NCBI GenBank assembly: GCA_018399255.1
Contig: JAGYPA010000030.1
Span: 1 to 43,383 of the forward strand
From: Spirochaetales bacterium
GTDB taxonomy: Bacteria > Spirochaetota > Spirochaetia > JABMQR01
Direction of reading: 5' to 3'
Length of the DNA stretch: 43,383 nucleotides
Shown: one piece after another, positions 8,729 through 18,020 of the stretch
How the letters are laid out: the number at the start of each line of letters is the position of its first letter
How positions within the stretch are numbered: position 1 is the first letter of the stretch
Position numbers and translations under genes: made by a program
Notes under the pieces: generated by a model
The model's input: the letters and a program-made list of their open reading frames with translations, nothing else
Databases searched by the model: none
Told to the model about the DNA's origin: nothing

Positions 8729-9772
8729 CTAAACTTCCAGATAGTGGGTTTCCGGCAAGCTTCGCAGCGCGGCGGCACTCATTTCAGCGGTAATATCACG
8801 CTGCGGCTGCGCCATAAGCTCGTACCCGACCATAAATTTCTTAACCGATGCCGATCTGAGCAGCGGGGGCAGGTAGTGCATATGCAGTTGAGCTCCGGGA
8901 TAATCCTGACTGTTGGTGGGCAGTTGGTGAATTCCCATGGAATAAGGGAAGCTGGTCTGAAACAGGTTGTCATAGCGGATGCCGAGACGCTTGATGATAT
9001 CGGCAAGCGCTTCCCGTTCTTCCGGACGCAGATCCGTGAGCGTCTGAACGCCGCGTCGGGGCAAAACCATGGTCTCATACGGCCAGACTGCCCAGTAGGG
9101 GACCAGCGCGGTAAAAGATTCATTTTCCACCACAATCCGCTCACCCTGTTCCCGTTCATAGTTGAGATAATCTATAAGCAGGCTGGTGCCGTGCTCGTTG
9201 AAATAGCTCTCCTGCCGCTCCAATTCCTTTGCAGGAAGGTCAGGAATGAGTTCCTCAGCCCAAATCTGGCCGTGCGGATGCGGGTTTGAGCAGCCCATCA
9301 CGGCTCCCCGGTTCTCGAAAATCTGCACATGGGCGATTTCCTCCCGGCTGCCGAGATCCTGGTACTGCCGTTCCCAGGTATCGACTACGCTGAGGATTGA
9401 CCGGGTATCCATCCGCGCCAGAGTCAGATCATGGCGAGGCGAAAAACAGACCACCCGGCAGATTCCCCGCTCGCTTCGAGCCTGAAGCAGGCCGTGGGGG
9501 CCCGAGGTATCCTGCAGCTGCGGCGAATCTGGCAGCAGGGCTGAAAAATCGTTATCAAAGACAAAGGTGCCGGTGTAATCCGGATTTACCGAATCTCCGG
9601 CCCGACTGTTTCCGGGACACAGATAGCAGTGGGGATCATACTCGGGACCGGTATCGCGCTGCGGAGCCTCAGTCTGCCCCTGCCAGGGACGCTTGGTGCG
9701 GTGGGGAGAGACGAGAACCCACTCTCCGGTAAGGGGATTGAGCCGCTTATGAGGATTGTCGAATAATTTCAT
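8729..9772 (-). CDS. galT: Galactose-1-phosphate uridylyltransferase
   Basis: 347 aa. Transfers UMP from UDP-glucose to galactose-1-phosphate in the Leloir pathway. The catalytic NPHPHGQIW motif places His165 and His167 where E. coli GalT has His164 and the nucleophile His166. CYLCPGN supplies the first zinc ligand pair; [15 protein letters not shown] and the C-terminal [24 protein letters not shown] match the family. RBS GGAGG about 5 nt before ATG at 9772. First gene of the galT-galK unit, expressed from the operator-controlled promoter at 9811-9838. Confidence 0.96.
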   Translation of the reverse strand: MKLFDNPHKRLNPLTGEWVLVSPHRTKRPWQGQTEAPQRDTGPEYDPHCYLCPGNSRAGDSVNPDYTGTFVFDNDFSALLPDSPQLQDTSGPHGLLQARSERGICRVVCFSPRHDLTLARMDTRSILSVVDTWERQYQDLGSREEIAHVQIFENRGAVMGCSNPHPHGQIWAEELIPDLPAKELERQESYFNEHGTSLLIDYLNYEREQGERIVVENESFTALVPYWAVWPYETMVLPRRGVQTLTDLRPEEREALADIIKRLGIRYDNLFQTSFPYSMGIHQLPTNSQDYPGAQLHMHYLPPLLRSASVKKFMVGYELMAQPQRDITAEMSAAALRSLPETHYLEV

Positions 9773-9796
9773 GGGTGCCTCCGGGGTAAAAAACGC

Positions 9797-9825
9797 TTGT
9801 ACACGTGTACATTATAGGGTATAAT
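9797..9825 (+). promoter_or_regulatory. Promoter of the LacI-family gene (-35 TTGTAC, -10 TATAAT)
   Basis: On the plus strand TTGTAC (9797-9802) and a perfect TATAAT (9820-9825) are 17 bp apart. The -35 box lies inside the operator palindrome and the element overlaps the opposite-strand galT promoter, so the two promoters should exclude each other and both be repressible at one site. Confidence 0.6.
9798..9811. promoter_or_regulatory. Operator palindrome for the LacI-family regulator
   Basis: TGTACACGTGTACA is a perfect 14-bp palindrome with the central CG step usual for LacI/GalR operators. It sits in the divergent region between galT and the regulator gene at 9881, abutting the galT -10 box and overlapping the regulator's -35 box. 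Assignment to the neighbouring regulator is by position. Confidence 0.75.
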
Positions 9826-9838
9826 CAGGAAAAGTCAA
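9811..9838 (-). promoter_or_regulatory. galT promoter (-35 TTGACT, -10 TATAAT)
   Basis: On the minus strand TTGACT (9838-9833) and TATAAT (9816-9811) are separated by 16 bp. The -10 element abuts the operator palindrome at 9798-9811, so a bound repressor would cover the transcription start. This is a near-consensus sigma-70 promoter. Confidence 0.8.
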
Positions 9839-9880
9839 GAGAAACCTATGGTATGAAACCAGTAACGTGAGAGCCGCGAT

Positions 9881-10975
9881 ATGAACGACAACAAAAAAGA
9901 GAGGACTGCCCGCGGGGCCATCACGCGGGATACCGTTGCCCGGCTTGCCGGAGTCAGTTCCGCCACCGTTTCCCGGGTATTCAACGATTCCGGCAGCGTT
10001 GCCGGGGAGCGGAGGAGGGCGGTTCTGGAAGCGGCTGAGACCCTCGGCTACCGCCCGAACAAATCGGCAAGTGCCCTGCGGCGGAACGGAACTGGAATAA
10101 TCACCTTTGTCGAATTTCCCAAACCGTCGAGAAAGTATTACTGGGGCCTGCTTCCCGATTTTTCCTGGTTCTACGGGGAAATAGTCAAAGGCATTCAGGC
10201 CTGTCTGGCGCCGACTATGTACCAATTAAACATGGCTAGTGCATCTAGTGCAGCAGCGCTGAAGGCCGCTGCAGCGGAATCCGATGGTCTTATCTGTTTC
10301 GATATCGATATGCTCGAAGAGGCCGAAATGGTCAGGAGCCTTGGAGTTCCCTACATAATCGCTCATCATACCCGCACCTTCAGCGGCTGTAACCGCTGTT
10401 CCACCGATAACCGGATCGGGGGCCGACTGCAGGCCGAACAGCTTTATGCTGCCGGAGCGAGGAATCCGCTCTATGTTACCGGGCTCACCAGTGAGGTAGA
10501 ACCGCATGCCGAAAGACTGCAGGGATTTGAGGAATACTGGGCTGAGGCCGGGATCAACTCTGAAACCAGCCCTATTTCCCCGCAGATCCTCGAAGCTGCT
10601 CCCGGAGGTCGAGGCGGCTATGATGCGGCAAAAACCGCAGCTGAAAAGATACGCAGCGGAACTTGCGACGGGATAGCCGCAGTAAATGACGTAACCCTCA
10701 TCGGGCTCCTGAACGGACTTGCTGCTCAAGGCCTTGAACAGCAGATTCCCCGGCTGCCGTTTTGCGGATACGATGCAGTACCTTTCAGAAACCTGCTTCC
10801 GTACCGTTTTGCCTCCATCGACATTCAACCAGGCAAGCTCTATTACCGGGCGGCTGAGCTGCTTCTTTCTCAGTTGAGCGGAAGCCGTTTAACCCGAACC
10901 CCGATAGAAGAAATATTCTCACCTTTGGCGGTGCCAGTGATTTCTGAGCAGCCGCAGTTGCCGGGTGCCGGCTGA
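9881..10975 (+). CDS. LacI/GalR-family transcriptional regulator (probable galactose repressor)
   Basis: 364 aa. The N-terminal helix-turn-helix (about 14-38, TRDTVARLAGVSSATVSRVF) and hinge region (YRPNKSASALRRN) are typical of LacI/GalR. The rest is a periplasmic-binding-protein-like effector domain; the sequence TDNRIGGRLQAEQLYAAGAR and AAVNDVTLIGLLNGL match the family's sugar-binding core. It is divergent from galT-galK with an operator between, so it probably senses galactose or a derivative, represses the galactose genes and controls itself. The RBS is weak (GTGAGAG region). The effector is not visible from sequence. Confidence 0.9.
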   Translation: MNDNKKERTARGAITRDTVARLAGVSSATVSRVFNDSGSVAGERRRAVLEAAETLGYRPNKSASALRRNGTGIITFVEFPKPSRKYYWGLLPDFSWFYGEIVKGIQACLAPTMYQLNMASASSAAALKAAAAESDGLICFDIDMLEEAEMVRSLGVPYIIAHHTRTFSGCNRCSTDNRIGGRLQAEQLYAAGARNPLYVTGLTSEVEPHAERLQGFEEYWAEAGINSETSPISPQILEAAPGGRGGYDAAKTAAEKIRSGTCDGIAAVNDVTLIGLLNGLAAQGLEQQIPRLPFCGYDAVPFRNLLPYRFASIDIQPGKLYYRAAELLLSQLSGSRLTRTPIEEIFSPLAVPVISEQPQLPGAG

Positions 10976-10987
10976 AATGAGTATATT
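10958..10987 (+). promoter_or_regulatory. Candidate rpsD promoter
   Basis: TTGCCG (10958-10963) and TATATT (10982-10987), 18-bp spacer, straddle the end of the upstream regulator gene. The -10 lies in an inverted repeat, GAGTATA-T-TATACTC (10979-10993), which could also be a site for a regulator. Confidence 0.4.
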
Positions 10988-11026
10988 ATACTCCTGTAAA
11001 ATTATTTTTTAAGGAGTAACGCTGTA

Positions 11027-11644
11027 ATGGCATTAAATACCAGAGCTAAAGGGGCGATTGTCAGGAGATTGGGAGTCAATGTTTTTGCCAATCCCAAATA
11101 CGACCGCCTTCTCAAGAAAAAACCGCACGGTCCCGGGCAGGCGAAGGGAGCCCGATCTCGACGCAAGGAGAGCGAATATGCCCTCCAGCTAAAGGAAAAG
11201 CAGAAACTCAGATTCGCTTACGGCATGAACGAGCGCCAGTTTGCCAATACTTTTCATAAAGCCAAAAAGCTTGCCGGCCAGACAGGAACCAACCTGCTCA
11301 TCATGCTTGAGCAGCGGCTGGATAATGTCGTGTATCGACTGGGTTTTGCCGCAACCCGGGCCCAGGCCCGGCAGATGGTAAGTCATGGTCATATTCAGGT
11401 AAACGAACGCCGGGTTACGATACCCTCCTATCTTGTTTCAGAAGGGGAGACGGTAACCGTAAATCCCTCCGGGAACATCAGCAAAAATGTTCGGGAAAAG
11501 CTCGCCTCGAGCGGGACTCCGACTCCGGTATGGCTGTCTGTGGATGCTGATCTGCTGACAGGCAAGATCGTGAGACTTCCATTCCGTGACGACATCCCGT
11601 CGATTGCAAACGATCAGATGGTCGTAGAGTACTACTCACGATAG
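11027..11644 (+). CDS. rpsD: 30S ribosomal protein S4
   Basis: 205 aa; RBS AAGGAG before ATG at 11027. Primary 16S rRNA-binding protein of the small subunit. The N-terminal part (KYDRLLKKKPHGPGQ) and the S4 RNA-binding domain (RLDNVVYRLGFAATRAQARQMVSHGHIQVN) are clear, and the end VEYYSR is family-typical. The N-terminus lacks the CxxC zinc pattern (a C-minus form). It stands alone instead of in the alpha operon, with its own possible promoter, and its 3' end overlaps convergent recQ by 13 bp. Confidence 0.96.
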   Translation: MALNTRAKGAIVRRLGVNVFANPKYDRLLKKKPHGPGQAKGARSRRKESEYALQLKEKQKLRFAYGMNERQFANTFHKAKKLAGQTGTNLLIMLEQRLDNVVYRLGFAATRAQARQMVSHGHIQVNERRVTIPSYLVSEGETVTVNPSGNISKNVREKLASSGTPTPVWLSVDADLLTGKIVRLPFRDDIPSIANDQMVVEYYSR

Positions 11645-13225
11645 GAATCACCGGGAACCGACTGGCCTGAAAATTCCAGCAAGCTTGACGGTTTCCGGTA
11701 CCTACGGGTAAAAGGATACCCGGCAGTTCTCAGCAGCTGCTTCCACGGACCGCGGCGGGCAAACTGGAGAACCCCGGCAGAAACCAGCGAATAGAGCGCA
11801 CGCCTGATATCATCCTGCTCCCACCCGGAGAGCGCCCCGAATCCCTTGAAGCGGTACAGCTTATCTCTGCGGACGGCCAGTGAAAAGCGCCCTTCCAGAA
11901 TGGCTGTCGCATCATTGATGGTATGGAGTAGTTGATGCCGCCTGATCAGGCTGATGATTTCCCGTTCTCCCTCAGCGAACAGCTGACGGTTGCCGTCACA
12001 GATATCGCACCCGAAACAGACCTCGGGTTCAGCTTCCAGCATTTCCAAAAGGGCTTTTCTGCGGCAGACAGATCCGCTGGTAAAAACCTGCAGCAGAACT
12101 TTCTTTCGCCTGCTGCCCTGCCGCACGCTGACTCGGGTATCTGAAACTGCCCCCGAATCTTCGGCAGCCTTTCCCTGATGAGAAGCCTCTTCAGCACCAA
12201 GCAGAAGCACGGCCTGAGAGGGCTTTGTATCCCTGCCGGCCCGGCCCGTCTCCTGCAGGTACGCCTCGGCGGAAGATGAAAGATGATAATGAATAACCGA
12301 TCGGATGCCGGCCTTGTCAATCCCCATTCCGTAGGCAGTTGTAGCCAGCAGCACCCCGTCCTCCGAATGAAAGAACCACTGCTCGATCTCCTTCCGCTCC
12401 TCCTTGGAAAGACCCGCATGGTAATACCTGATTCGGCTGTCCTGGAGCCGCAGCCTCAGTTCGACAGCAGTTCTTTCCGTAGTCAGGCGGGTACCGCAGA
12501 AAACGATAAGCGGACGCTGCATCCCGATCTGCGGATCGATGAGCTTTGCCAGATCATGCATTTTCGAAAGAGAGGGCACCACCCGGTAGGAAATATTCGG
12601 CCGGTCCGGATTGCCCCTGATCAGGTGAGCCCCCTCACCGTTGAAGACATATGCAGTTATATCTGCAATAGCCTCAGGGGCCGCAGTAGCGGTAAAAGAG
12701 GTAACCTGGCGGGTCCCCAGTTCCCTGAGAGCTTTCCCGACACCCAGGTAGGAAGGCCGGAACGTCGTCCCCCACTCGCTGACGGTATGCGCCTCATCGA
12801 TTACCGCATGAGCAATCGGCAGCCCGGCCAGCTTTTTCCTCAGCCCCTCCTGCTGGAGAATTTCCGGATTGGTCAGAATAAATGTAAATTCTCCCTTCAT
12901 CGCGGAGTCAAACAGCTTTCTTCGCTCTTCCTTCGACTGTCCTCCTCTGATAACTGCGCAGGAGAGTCCAGCTTCTTCGAGACGTCGGGCTTGATCCGCT
13001 ATAAGGGAGAGAAGCGGAAAGACTATCAGCGTGATGCCCTCCAGCAGGGCCCCTGGGAGCATAAAGCAGAGACTTTTCCCCGAACCGGTAGGAAGGATGA
13101 CAATCTGGCGGTGAAACGATTCTTCCGCGATTTCGGGACCGAAATACCCTGACCCCTCAAGAATGTTGCTGATACAGAGCTGATTGGTCAGCCGACTCCG
13201 GCTGTTCGCAAGCTTGCTTCTTCAT
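11632..13225 (-). CDS. recQ: RecQ-family ATP-dependent DNA helicase, 5' end frameshifted or shortened
   Basis: A 3'-5' superfamily 2 helicase for repair and recombination. Visible motifs: Walker A LPTGSGKSLCFMLPG (just upstream of the first in-frame ATG at 13062), DEAH box VIDEAHTVSEWG, SFTATA, motif VI YLQETGRAGRD, and the zinc site with CRRKALLEMLEA-EPEVCFGCDIC. There is no HRDC domain. The helicase frame is open to 13221, ended by TGA at 13224-13222, with no ATG upstream of Walker A. The likely start ATG at 13225 (AGGGGG 5 nt upstream) is in another frame and reads MKKQACEQPESADQ before a stop. About 25 residues of the usual N-terminus, ahead of the Q-motif-like NQLCISNILE, are missing or garbled. 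Confidence 0.85.
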
Positions 13226-13227
13226 GG

Positions 13228-13286
13228 AATCCCCCTGTTTTTCTTGCCTCTATCTACATATCTATAGACTCGAAAAAAGGGGGATT
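13228..13286 (-). promoter_or_regulatory. Long hairpin covering the recQ ribosome binding site
   Basis: Arms 13228-13243 (AATCCCCCTGTTTTTC on plus) and 13272-13286 (GAAAAAAGGGGGATT) pair over 15 bp with one bulged G and a 28-nt loop. In recQ mRNA the 3' arm holds the Shine-Dalgarno AGGGGGAT and ends 2 nt before ATG at 13225. It could block recQ translation, or act as a bidirectional terminator (TTTTATT follows on the plus strand). Confidence 0.55.
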
Positions 13287-13327
13287 TTATTCAAAAATTG
13301 AGAAAATGCTTAAAAATTGAAAAAAAA

Positions 13328-14062
13328 TCAGAAATAGCGTATTGGTCGCACGTGCAGTTCATTATCCTTGACATAACATACTGGGTGCCGGTTTCAAAGT
13401 ATACATACCATTCGTTCCACCGTCATAATCTGAAGATGTCCAGTAATAGTAATCAGGAACCCTCAAGCCCTTTTGGTGAAGGTTCGTTGCTTTTATAAGG
13501 ACCAAGTTCTTCAATGGTTGGAAGGAACCAGTCATCGTATCCTCCGTAGACCAGCTCATAGCAGTAAGCGTTTGCAAAACCCCGCTTGTCAGCAGTATAT
13601 CCGACAGCATCCTGTCTCTGCACGATTTTGCTGTGTGTCTTTGGTGCACACTATCCTGCAGCTGTCTCAAGAGAAAGAACTCATTTACTCCCTCTTTGAA
13701 GCTTGTCTTTTCCTTCCCGCGACCGCGGGCGGCCTCGATAAGCCATAATATCCAGCTGCCGAGGCCTTTATCATGAAGACTATACCGCCTGCGGGATGAC
13801 GGTTTCTCCTATGGCGTAATTATCCTTTACCGCATTCTTGACCGTCGCCCCGGTACCTCTGGCACCGGGAAGAACTTCTAAAGCCAATTTTCAAAAATGC
13901 GAAGCATTTTGAAATTGGCTCGATATGCTTTTAATTTCAATCAGGGGGATCTGGATGGTAGTACCGTCAATTCTGGTGATGACCATTGTCTGGGCCGTTT
14001 GAGCCGACAGAATAGCTGAAACGATCAAAAAAAAGCCGATAAAAAGAAAACTTTTTTTTCAT
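13328..14062 (-). pseudogene. Decayed secreted DUF1566/Fib_succ_major-type protein gene
   Basis: No single long ORF, but fragments in order give one recognisable protein. There is a signal peptide (MKKSFLFIGFFLIVSAILSA after removing one A from an A8 run near 14052), then TMVITRIDGTTIQIPL, then DNYAIGETVIP, AGGIVFHDKGLGSW, GFANAYCYELVYGGYDDWFL, YYYWTSSDYDGG, WYVYFETGTQYV and NELHVRPIRYF ending at the stop at 13330-13328. These are the landmarks of the DUF1566-type surface proteins common in spirochaetes and Bacteroidetes. At least four frameshifts separate the pieces, and a 40-bp palindrome (13882-13921) sits between the N-terminal segment and the domain. The span fits about 245 residues. Confidence 0.7.
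13882..13921. repeat. 40-bp palindromic element, copy 1
   Basis: Near-perfect hairpin with arms AGCCAATTTTCAAAAATGC and GCATTTTGAAATTGGCT around a GAA-type loop, inside the decayed DUF1566-type gene. The same element recurs in the opposite orientation at 24643-24682. No transposase is nearby; it looks like a REP- or MITE-like dispersed palindrome. Confidence 0.8.
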
Positions 14063-14327
14063 GGTTTACTCAACTTTTTATCCATACGTAAAATTCATAC
14101 ACATACCGGTGCGGCGTAGAGGCAACTTCAGGAAACCGCGTATTAGAGCCGATTTCAAGGAATTTCCTCACGCTAAGAAAGAAGGCTATAGCTGTTTTAC
14201 CAATTTGTAAATATTTTTGTTTGCAAATGGTACAGAAATGGTAGAAATGGGGCAAACATATTTTCTACCCCTTCAGGACATCAGAAAAAGCTGTTAGGAT
14301 TATTGAGAACAAATAAGGAAGGTCTAT

Positions 14328-15724
14328 ATGCGCCATGAAGCAAACCTTTGGGATGAAGAATGGGATGTAGCGGTGATCTGGCGACGGCTTTGCCGGGCTT
14401 TCATTGCAATCGAGGCACAGCAGGGGCGTCGGTTATAGTGCTGGAGAAAATGAAATCAGCCGGCGGCAACTCACGCATCAGCGACAGCGGAATTGCTGCC
14501 CCGGAAACTGACCTGCAGAGTGCCCGGGGAATAACCGATTCCCGGGATCTCTTCTATGAGGATATCATGCAGTCCGGGCTCAACCTTAATCAAGCCGATC
14601 TTGTCAGGATGCTGGTCGATCACGCCAGAGAAGCCTTTGAATGGAGTCGGGACGATCTGGGGACAGCGTACCTTGACCGGGTCGATATTTTCGGCGGTCA
14701 CTCGGCAGCGCGCTGCTATACTGCCGAGAAGATTTCCGGTTCAACGATAATCGCCCGACAGCTGGAACGGCTGAAGGAGCAGGGTGTAGCGGTGAAGCGC
14801 GAAACCCGATTCTGCGGGTATGTCCAGGATAAAACCGGCCGCATAACCGGCATCCGGGCAGCCGCTGCAGCCTCGCCTGATAAGGAGATCCTTATGAGAG
14901 CTCGACGAGGAGTCGTACTTGCATCCGGAGGGTATGGGGCCGATGTCGAATTTCGCAGGCGTCAGGATCCGCGTCTCGACGCTTCGATCGATACAACAAA
15001 CCGCAGTTCAGCCACTGCGGAAGCGCTCGAGGCCACTTTCGAAATCGGAGGTCAGCCGGTTCAGCTCTCATCCATCCAGTTGGGACCGTGGGCGTCTCCC
15101 GATGAGAAGGGATTCGGCCATGGACCGCGGTTTGCCGACTACATTGTCTTTCCCTACGGAGTAATTATTGATCCAGCTTCCGGCCGCAGGTTTGTCAATG
15201 AGCTTGCCGACCGCAAGCGTGTATCCGATGCTCTGCTCAATGCGGGGCATCCATGCATAGCAGCTGCAGATTCTGCAGCTGTTGCAAAAGCAGGCTGGGA
15301 TATCTCGAGAGCCCTGAAAACCCGGGTAGTTCGCACCTATGATACCCTCGATGCCCTTGCATCAGCCTACGGTATTTCCTGCGAAATCCTGGAAAAAACC
15401 ATTTCACGATTCAACGAAGCGGTTTCCTCCGGAAGGGATGCAGATTTCGGCAAACCGATCCTGGAGCAGGCCGGGCCCGTCGAAACCCCTCCGTTTTATG
15501 CCATGCGCTTATGGCCCAAGGTCCACCACGTCAGCGGCGGTGTAGGAATAAATACCAGAGCCCAGGTGATCAATCGGGAGGGAGATCCGATACCGGGGCT
15601 GTATGCCGCCGGGGAAGTTGTCGGAGGGATTCACGGGGCTAATCGGCTCGGAAGCTGCGCAATTACGGAATGCTTTGTCTTCGGGCGGGAAGCTGGGCGC
15701 AATGCGGCCATGAACGTCCACTGA
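14328..15724 (+). CDS. FAD-dependent fumarate-reductase/flavocytochrome-c-type flavoprotein, frameshifted in the FAD-binding loop
   Basis: About 465 aa. The main frame runs from 14360. GASVIVLEKMKSAGGNSRIS, the ASGGYGADVEFRR segment, HHVSGGVGINTRAQV and AAGEVVGGIHGANRLGS match the flavoprotein subunit family of soluble fumarate or urocanate reductases and related dehydrogenases, which reduce or oxidise a C-C double bond. No FMN-binding or haem domain is seen. The true start is 14328 (RBS AAGGAAGG 5 nt upstream), giving MRHEANLWDEEWDVAVI. The following dinucleotide-binding loop (GxGFAGLS-AAIEAQQ) is readable only by switching frame about three times between 14377 and 14425. Substrate cannot be told from sequence. 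Confidence 0.75.
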
Positions 15725-15868
15725 GAATTCGGGAGGCTTCGCCAGAAAAAAGCGTTCTCCAGAAAAAGTTGAAATAATTTGTTTTTTTCTGCAGGTGTCA
15801 GTATATTACTATACAGTAAAGCAGTTTACATAACAGTTTGCAAATAATGAACTGGAGAGGAGAGGGCT

Positions 15869-16675
15869 ATGGAAGAGAATAAAAAACGGAAAATGCTGGT
15901 TCTGGTAAATATCCTGGGGCTTGCAGTCGCCCTGGTAATGAATGTACTGGCTAATGCTCTCCCGTTGAACGGAAAAAATACCGGGGAAATATCAGATTCC
16001 ATCCCCGATCTTTTTGCCCCTGCCGGGATAACCTTTGCTATCTGGGGGGTTATCTATTTGCTTCTGATAGTGTTCGCGGGGTATCAGGTATATCTGTTGA
16101 GAAAAAAGCCTGACAATGTCGACTCAGTAAGCCTCATTGGAATCTGGTTCTTCATTTCAAGTATTGCAAATGCTCTCTGGATAGTTGCCTGGCATTGGGA
16201 ACGGCAAATACTCTCACTGCTTCTGATCATTACCATGCTCATATCATTGATGATAATGTTCACCCGAATCAAATCGGTGCAGAAAAAGACAAAACCCGGA
16301 TTTGCGATTGCCGTAGAAATTCCGATAAGCATATACTTCGGCTGGATAACCGTAGCATCAATAGCCAATCTCACAACCGTGCTTGTAGTCTATGAATGGA
16401 ACCGATTTGGCCTTTCTGAGCAGTTCTGGACAGTATTTGTTATAGGAGCCGCAATAATCATAAATCTGCTGGTGCTCTTCAGGGAACATGACATCTGGTT
16501 TCCTCTTGTCGGTTTCTGGGCGTTACTGGGTATTATGGTAAAGCGAACAATGGAAGGGGTAGAGCCCGCTCAGGCCGTTGTCATCGCTGCAATAGCCGGA
16601 ATGGTGATTCTCGGGGTTTCTATCATACTGAAGACCGCGATAAAAATTCGTTACGGCCTGACCGCTGCTAAATAA
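15869..16675 (+). CDS. TspO/MBR-like tryptophan-rich integral membrane protein
   Basis: 268 aa; RBS GGAGAGG before ATG at 15869. Eight or so hydrophobic segments cover the whole protein. The segment PAGITFAIWGVIYLLLIVFAGYQVY and the Trp-rich ALWIVAWHWERQ are the signature of TspO/MBR-related tryptophan-rich sensory proteins, here in the longer form of about 270 residues. The family binds tetrapyrroles or other small hydrophobic ligands in the membrane; the role of the long form is not established. The stop codon falls inside the first unit of a tandem repeat. Followed by asnA, with its own spacing. Confidence 0.7.
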   Translation: MEENKKRKMLVLVNILGLAVALVMNVLANALPLNGKNTGEISDSIPDLFAPAGITFAIWGVIYLLLIVFAGYQVYLLRKKPDNVDSVSLIGIWFFISSIANALWIVAWHWERQILSLLLIITMLISLMIMFTRIKSVQKKTKPGFAIAVEIPISIYFGWITVASIANLTTVLVVYEWNRFGLSEQFWTVFVIGAAIIINLLVLFREHDIWFPLVGFWALLGIMVKRTMEGVEPAQAVVIAAIAGMVILGVSIILKTAIKIRYGLTAAK

Positions 16676-16705
16676 CGTAAATAACGTAAATAACGTAAAT
16701 AACGT
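16670..16705. repeat. 9-bp tandem repeat (4 copies) at the end of the TspO-like gene
   Basis: AAATAACGT occurs four times in perfect register. The TAA stop of the upstream gene (16673-16675) is in the first copy, so every unit carries an in-frame TAA. Confidence 0.95.
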
Positions 16706-16784
16706 AAGCATCAGCCCCCCCTTGGTTAACGGCAGAAAGCAGTGTATACTCCTCACAGAAAAATCCAGAAATAAAGGAAATGCT

Positions 16785-17825
16785 ATGAGTCCCCAGTATT
16801 ATTATCCGGATGGTTACCGCTCTAAACTGTCGCTTGAAGAGACCGAGAAGGCGATTGCCGATATAAAAACCTTTTTCCAGACCTATCTATCTGCCCAACT
16901 GAAGCTGCGCCGGGTTACCGCTCCGCTCTTTCTGGAAGCCGGAACCGGGGTTAACGACGACCTGAACGGGATAGAAAAACCTGTTTCATTCACTCCGAAA
17001 GGAATGGAGCATATAACTGCTGAAATACCCCAGTCACTGGCAAAGTGGAAGAGAATGATGCTTGGAGACTACAACATCCCCGCTGGTTATGGATTATACA
17101 CAGATATGAATGCCATACGACCCGACGAGGAGCCGGATAACCTGCACTCCTACTATGTAGATCAGTGGGATTGGGAAATGGCGATAACCCCGGATAAGCG
17201 AAACCTGGATTTTCTCAAAAATATTGTACGCAAAATTTACGCTACGCTGACGGCAACTGAGTTTCTGGTGTACGAAAGCTTTCCGGAAATTACGCCGATT
17301 CTGCCTGAAGAGATTACCTTTATTCAATCTGAAGATCTCTGCCGCACCTATCCGGACCTTTCTCCGGTCGATCGGGAATCGATGGCTGCCCGGGAGTTCG
17401 GGGCGGTTTTTGTCATCGGAATCGGGGCTGACCTGTCCGACGGAAAACCACATGATGGACGGGCTCCGGATTACGACGACTGGAGCAGTGAAAGCGAGGA
17501 CGGCTATTGTGGGCTGAACGGAGATATTATCTTATGGAACCCGGTCCTGGAACGAACATTTGAGCTCTCATCGATGGGGATCCGGGTTAACCGCGAGACG
17601 CTTCAGCATCAGTTAACGCTCAGGGGAGCGGAAAAAAGAGCAGAGCTGCTCTTTCATAAGCGCCTGCTCAGGGGGGATTTTCCTGAATCTGTCGGCGGGG
17701 GCATCGGACAGTCCCGCCTTTGTATGTTTCTTTTACGTAAAGCCCATATAGGCGAGGTTCAGGCAAGCTTATGGCCGGAAGTGGTACGAAAGAAATGCGC
17801 GGAAAATGCTATTCAGCTGATGTAA
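16785..17825 (+). CDS. asnA: Aspartate--ammonia ligase
   Basis: 346 aa from ATG at 16785 (AAGGAAA upstream); an ATG at 16722 in frame lacks an RBS. Ammonia-dependent asparagine synthetase forming asparagine from aspartate, ammonia and ATP, related to class II aminoacyl-tRNA synthetases. Family marks: LRRVTAPLFLEAGTGVNDDLNG, SYYVDQWDWEMAI, and the C-terminal GGGIGQSRLCMFLLRKAHIGEVQAS with the conserved class II Arg. The length is close to the E. coli enzyme (330 aa). Confidence 0.96.
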   Translation: MSPQYYYPDGYRSKLSLEETEKAIADIKTFFQTYLSAQLKLRRVTAPLFLEAGTGVNDDLNGIEKPVSFTPKGMEHITAEIPQSLAKWKRMMLGDYNIPAGYGLYTDMNAIRPDEEPDNLHSYYVDQWDWEMAITPDKRNLDFLKNIVRKIYATLTATEFLVYESFPEITPILPEEITFIQSEDLCRTYPDLSPVDRESMAAREFGAVFVIGIGADLSDGKPHDGRAPDYDDWSSESEDGYCGLNGDIILWNPVLERTFELSSMGIRVNRETLQHQLTLRGAEKRAELLFHKRLLRGDFPESVGGGIGQSRLCMFLLRKAHIGEVQASLWPEVVRKKCAENAIQLM

Positions 17826-18020
17826 AAAAATGGTATTAAACTGGGATTATACTGGTAAAAAAAATAGCTGTCAGGATAAATAATTTCCGACAATGGAAAA
17901 AAAGATTATTAACACTGACCATGCAGACGTGCTAATATGCAGAAGTTCTCGGAATAAAGGATTGGGGAATCCTCCGGGATGCTTGAAATAATAAGGTGAT
18001 TTGGGTTTAAGGAGTACAGC

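Noticed and set aside
13298..13748. Small plus-strand ORFs around the decayed DUF1566-type region
   Set aside because: They are antisense to recognisable minus-strand fragments and have no RBS.
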